A stretch of DNA of 64,000 nucleotides. Origin: Glandiceps talaboti (taxonomy: Eukaryota; Hemichordata; Enteropneusta; Spengelidae). The position numbers and the translations under genes are program-made. Positions 36,478 to 64,000 of this stretch are shown in pieces; positions within the stretch are counted from its first letter, which is position 1; the number at the start of each line of letters is the position of its first letter. Where the stretch lies: the NCBI RefSeq assembly GCF_964340395.1, contig NC_135549.1, positions 2,179,001 to 2,243,000 on the forward strand, read 5' to 3'. Under the pieces are notes generated by a model. That model did no database searches and was not told the origin of the DNA. It worked only from the letters and a program-made list of their open reading frames with translations.

Positions 36478-37827
36478 ACCTTCACTATGAACTATCCTTT
36501 CAAAGAGCAGGTCAAGGAGGATGGTCTACCCTTTCAGAGAGCAGGTCAATGAGGATGGACTACCCCTTTCAGAGAGCAGGTCAATGAGGATGGACTACCC
36601 CTTTCAGAGAGCAGCAGGTCAATGAAGATGGACTACCCCTTTCAAAGAGCAGCAGGTCAATGAAGATGGACTACCCCTTTCAAAGAGCAGCAGGTCAATG
36701 AAGATGGACTACCCCTTTCAAAGAGCAGCAGGTCAATGAAGATGGACTACCCCTTTCAAAGAGCAGCAGGTCAATGAAGATGGACTACCCCTTTCAAAGA
36801 GCAGCAGGTCAGTGAGGATGGACTACCCCTTTCAAAGAGCAGCAGGTGTCAGTGAAGATGGACTACCCCTTTCAAAGAGCAGGTGTCAGTGAGGATGGAC
36901 TACCCCTTTCAAAGAGCAGCAGGTCAGTGAGGATGGACTACCCCTTTCAAAGAGCAGCTGGTGTCAGTGAGGATGGACTACCCCTTTCAAAGAGCAGCAG
37001 GTGTCAGTGAAGATGGACTACCCCTTTCAAAGAGCAACAGGTCAGTGAGGATGGACTACCCCTTTCAAAGAGCAGCAGGTGTCAGTGAGGATGGACTACC
37101 CCTTTCAAAGAGCAGCAGGTGTCAATGAAGATGGACTACCCCTTTCAAAGAGCAGCAGGTCAGTGAGGATGGACTCCCCCTTTCAAAGAGCTGGTCAGTG
37201 AGGATGGACTACCCCTTTCAAAGAGCAGCAGGTCAGTGAGGATGGACTACCCCTTTCAAAGAGCAACAGGTCAGTGAGGATGGACTACCCCTTTCAAAGA
37301 GCAGCAGGTCAATGAGGATGGACTACCCCTTTCAAAGAGCTGGTCAGTGAGGATGGACTACCCCTTTCAAAGAGCAGGTCAATGGGGATGGACTACCCCT
37401 TTCAAAGAGCAGGTCAGTGAGGATGGACTCCCCCTTTCAAAGAGCAGGTCAATGGGGATGGACTACCCCTTTCAAAGAGCTGGTCAGTGAGGATGGACTC
37501 CCCCTTTCAAAGAGCAGGTCAATGGGGATGGACTACCCCTTTCAAAGAGCAGGTCAATGGGGATGGACTACCCCTTTCAAAGAGCAGCAGGTCAGTGAGG
37601 ATGGACTACCCCTTTCAAAGAGCAGCAGGTCAATGAAGATGGACTACCCCTTTCAAAGAGCAGGTCAATGGGGATGGACTACCCCTTTCAAAGAGCAGCA
37701 GGTCAATGAGGATGGACTACCCCTTTCAAAGAGCAGCAGGTCAATGAGGATGGACTACCCCTTTCAAAGAGCAGCAGGTCAGTGACGATGGACTACCCCT
37801 TTCAAAGAGCAGGTCAGTGAGGATGAA
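36478..37827. repeat. Minisatellite of 32-41 bp units downstream of FBXO7
   Basis: The core GATGGACTACCCCTTTCAAA, then GAGCAG and GGTCA-TGA, is repeated about 37 times. Unit length varies by insertion of an extra CAG or GT (CAGGTCA, CAGCAGGTCA, CAGCAGGTGTCA) and some units carry GGACTCCCC. Stretches of open frame (Met-Asp-Tyr-Pro-Phe-Gln-Arg) are by-products. Confidence 0.97.
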
Positions 37828-37919
37828 ATGACATGACATTTTACAATGTAGTCTTGCAGGAGAAAAGAAATAAAAAATACACACAACATAGAGAATATGA
37901 AAGACATTGGAATTCAAGA

Positions 37920-37925
37920 TTTATT
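37920..37925 (-). terminator. Possible polyadenylation signal for WIF1 (minus strand)
   Basis: TTTATT on the + strand reads AATAAA on the - strand. It is the first clear signal I see downstream of the WIF1 stop codon, about 2.6 kb away, and the 41-bp array lies between. It faces the alternative FBXO7 signal at 37,869. Confidence 0.3.
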
Positions 37926-39032
37926 TTTCTATGACATGAAATATATGTTAACTCAGCTACAAGAAAAACATAGAGTCTAGCTGAGTATGCCATTTGACAG
38001 AACAAGCATGATATTGCATAAATAACAGCACACTTTGTAGGGTATGCTTAGTCTGTAGTACAAGTGACAACATGGAGCATTTTCATAAAGATCTGAATGT
38101 CTAAGAATACCAGGATTTTTTTTAAATAAGATAGTCTAGGCTTAAATATTGTACACTCATTGTACATTTGATATTTGAAATGTTTTAAAAACGAAAAACA
38201 ACTGTTTTGCTTGCTACAAGTAAGCATCGTCATAAAACCTCAGGCTTTTTTATGGCACTTTTCAAGACGCATCTCAAATCAGCAGGAAAACATTCTCTGC
38301 CTTGCAAGAATACAAATTATTAACTTAATACCTAAAACAAACCCTTCAGTCTACCTAACAAAGGTGGGCAAACATAAAGTTGTCTATAAATGTAAATTTT
38401 TAAAAGTCGTATGTGATAAACAGTACTCTCTTGTCCTGTGATGCAACATTGAAAAGTGAATCTATTACAGGTAGTACTAGTATTCGTAGGGGCTACACAT
38501 TCTCGGACAAATAGCGCCCTCTAATGACAGACCAAATCATATCGTCGGTCACTTTTAACATCCACATCGAAGATATATTTTTTGTGGATCATCATAGAGT
38601 ATGCGCACATACTACATTAGGTCAATATTTGCATTCCCAGATGAATACTAAAGTACAACTTTAAATTATTGAAGTCTTGTAGCCACATTTTTTGTGAATT
38701 CAAAGTTTTATAAAGTTTTGATGTAAAATTTTGAGACAATACACTTTAAAAAACACTTAGTCTACATGCACTTGCAAAAAGTCAACAATACAAAAATGCA
38801 TAAAAAATTAAAGGAAAATCTATTTTTAAGGAGAATCTGCTCCCAGCTGTGGAACATATAGGAGGAAAGTGGTACATATACACAGCTGTAAAGGCTCCTT
38901 TTTATGTGAGAGTTATGTAACTATCCAATATCCATACAGGCATCTATCATCACACTCTAATGGAGTCCCATCTTTGGCTAAAATCAGTGCACAAAATAAG
39001 AATACACAATGCTCACTTATACTTGTGACGAT

Positions 39033-40131
39033 GTGAAAGAGATGGTGGAGCATCCAAAGACCGTAAAGTTAGTGTGAAAGAGATGGCGGGGCATCCAAAG
39101 ACCGTAAAGTTAGTGTGAAAGAGATGGTGGAGCATCCAAAGACCGTGAAGTTAGTGTGAAAGAGATGGTGGGGCATCCAAAGACCGTAAAGTTAGTGTGA
39201 AAGAGATGGTGGAGCATCCAAAGACCGTAAAGTTAGTGTGAAAGAGATGGTGGAGCATCCAAAGACCGTAAAGTTAGTGTGAAAGAGATGGTGGAGCATC
39301 CAAAGACCGTAAAGTTAGTGTGAAAGAGATGGTGGAGCATCCAAAGACCGTAAAGTTAGTGTGAAAGAGATGGTGGAGCATCCAAAGACCGTAAAGTTAG
39401 TGTGAAAGAGATGGTGGAGCATCCAAAGACCGTAAAGTTAGTGTGAAAGAGATGGTGGAGCATCCAAAGACCGTAATGTTAGTGTGAAAGAGATGGTGGG
39501 GCATCCAAAGACCGTAAAGTTAGTGTGAAAGAGATGGTGGGGCATCCAAAGACCGTAAAGTTAGTGTGAAAGAGATGGTGGGGCATCCAAAGACCGTAAA
39601 GTTAGTGTGAAAGAGATGGTGGGGCATCCAAAGACCGTAAAGTTAGTGTGAAAGAGATGGTGGGGCATCCAAAGACCGTAAAGTTAGTGTGAAAGAGATG
39701 GTGGAGCATCCAAAGACCGTAAAGTTAGTGTGAAAGAGATGGTGGAGCATCCAAACACCGTAAAGTTAGTGTGAAAGAGATGGTGGAGCATCCAAAGACC
39801 GTAAAGTTAGTGTGAAAGAGACGGTGGAGCATCCAAAGACCGTAAAGTTAGTGTGAAAGAGATGGTGGAGCATCCAAAGACCGTAAAGTTAGTGTGAAAG
39901 AGATGGTGGAGCATCCAAAGACCGTAAAGTTAGTGTGAAAGAGATGGTGGAGCATCCAAAGACCGTAAAGTTAGTGTGAATGAGATGGTGGAGCATCCAA
40001 AGACCGTAAAGTTAGTGTGAAAGAGATGGTGGAGCATTCAAAGACCGTAAAGTTAGTGTGAAAGAGATGGTGGAGCATCCAAAGACCGTAAAGTTAGTGT
40101 GAAAGAGATGGTGGGGCATCCAAAGACCGGT
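39033..40131. repeat. 41-bp minisatellite, about 27 copies, 3' of WIF1
   Basis: The unit is GTGAAAGAGATGGTGGAGCA then TCCAAAGACCGTAAAGTTAGT. Copies are nearly identical; the main variation is GGAGCATCC versus GGGGCATCC. The period of 41 shifts frame at each copy, so it cannot encode a repeat protein. It starts 416 bases past the WIF1 stop and may be part of its 3' UTR. Confidence 0.97.
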
Positions 40132-40546
40132 AAGCGGTAAAACTAAAACTTGTATTTGTGTAAGGAGTTACTTTTATAGGAACCAACACCTTTACAGACT
40201 GTAATATGGATACCAATTTACTCCATTGTTCCATCAGCTGGGAACCAATCTAGCGCCGCACGGCATTCCCCGGATTGCATAGTGCCCTCTATCGACGCCG
40301 AATGACAACGATTGTTTGTTAAAACTAGTGACTGACTAGTATGTTCCTACTCGGCTTACAAGTACATATTAACTCGACAGTCTATTTTTAGCAAATCTAG
40401 AATCTCCTAAGATAATAAGATAATATATGAACTGGAAAGCACTCTAAGTAGACAGCAGACATAGAGACGAATACTTTCTGTATACTATAGCAAGTTGTGC
40501 CACTTCATTGCTCATGACTTAGTTGTCATTGTATTCAAATACCAAT

Positions 40547-63435
<22,889 letters not shown>

Positions 63436-64000
63436 CTAGGGTGAAAAGAAAGTCAGAAAACCCATGAAAAAGAGGAGAAACAGAAGTTGATGGAACGACA
63501 TATGTATTTAGTGTTGCAACAATCTTTGGGAAATAGCGCACAGTAAAAATAAAGAGTTGTAAAAGTAAGACCATATTGAGCGATTGAATAACTGTACTGA
63601 GTATGGGGGTAGCACAAAGATGCAACTTTTCATTTTTTTGCAAAGGCTCACATCTCATAGAGGTCAGCCAGTCAAGCGTAAACTTAAACAGATTCTGTTT
63701 CGATCGTATTTACGGTCATAGCACTGATGGAAGAGTGATGTGAAAGTGTATCGTGTACTGCATCTCGTCACGGTAGGTATTGCATAGCAGCGTTGGGTAC
63801 GATTTAGCCGGCATAGTATACATGTGTACGCTAAGCCAGAGTAATGACAGATTGAATGGAACGAACTCCGGGACTTGGAAAATAATGTCTGAGACGAGTT
63901 TTCTACAAACTTTTGGCGATATTCCCATTTCATTGTAGACTTTGTGTAATCTCCTTTTGACAAATTACTCCTACGGTTCTTTTTCGTCCATGAGCTTTCA
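63436..64000. other. Intron upstream of the first visible WIF1 exon, no exon seen
   Basis: The acceptor CACCCTAG precedes the exon at 63,435, which starts in phase 1. No minus-strand stretch here encodes the expected start of a WIF domain (a Leu-Trp-Ile-Asp-type strand) or a signal peptide, so the 5' exons lie beyond the window. Confidence 0.5.

Noticed and set aside
27585-40131. Minisatellites considered as CRISPR arrays
   Set aside because: The units are contiguous without unique spacers, the host is an animal, and there are no cas genes.
39033-40131. Possible repeat protein in the 41-bp array
   Set aside because: 41 is not a multiple of three, so the frame shifts at every unit and stops follow.

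Overview
This is a stretch of nuclear DNA from an animal. It has multi-exon genes with GT-AG introns, long AT-rich non-coding stretches and very many micro- and minisatellites. The gene set is bilaterian: a TPRA1 orthologue, an NADP-type short-chain dehydrogenase, a CARD protein, FBXO7 and a WIF1-type secreted Wnt antagonist. The absence of vertebrate repeats, the CARD adaptor and the repeat landscape suggest a marine invertebrate (a lophotrochozoan or an invertebrate deuterostome). The sequence alone does not let me choose between these.

Layout: (1) 331-3,943 (+), the last six exons of TPRA1, whose 5' part lies before the window. (2) 3,944-16,766, a gene desert with tandem repeats, a 131-bp MITE with perfect 9-bp target duplications (9,692-9,840) and a 1.1-kb satellite of 19-bp units (14,446-15,530). 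(3) 16,767-24,813 (+), a six-coding-exon SDR gene. Its 4.8-kb second intron holds a nested direct/inverted repeat complex (18,487-22,412). (4) 27,585-28,180, a 31-bp minisatellite. (5) 28,438-29,007 (-), a single-exon CARD protein with a short RHIM-like, amyloid-type C-terminal motif. It lies head-to-head with (6) FBXO7 (29,666-35,878, +). FBXO7 has nine exons, a His6-Gln20 tract after the ubiquitin-like domain, and a 99-bp tandem array that copies the end of exon 8 together with its 5' splice site seven times. (7) 36,190-40,140, two minisatellite arrays between the convergent 3' ends of FBXO7 and WIF1. (8) 40,547-63,435 (-), seven exons of a WIF1-type gene: most of the WIF domain, only three EGF modules and a basic tail, with introns of about 8 and 11 kb full of simple repeats, a TTAGG array and fragments of dispersed elements. 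Its 5' exon(s) lie beyond the window end.

The genes do not form a pathway together; they are neighbours on a chromosome. The likely functional links are a shared promoter region for the CARD gene and FBXO7, and convergent 3' ends for FBXO7 and WIF1. The most promising undescribed items are the CARD plus RHIM-like adaptor, the self-complementary repeat complex in the SDR intron, and the multiplied splice donor in FBXO7.
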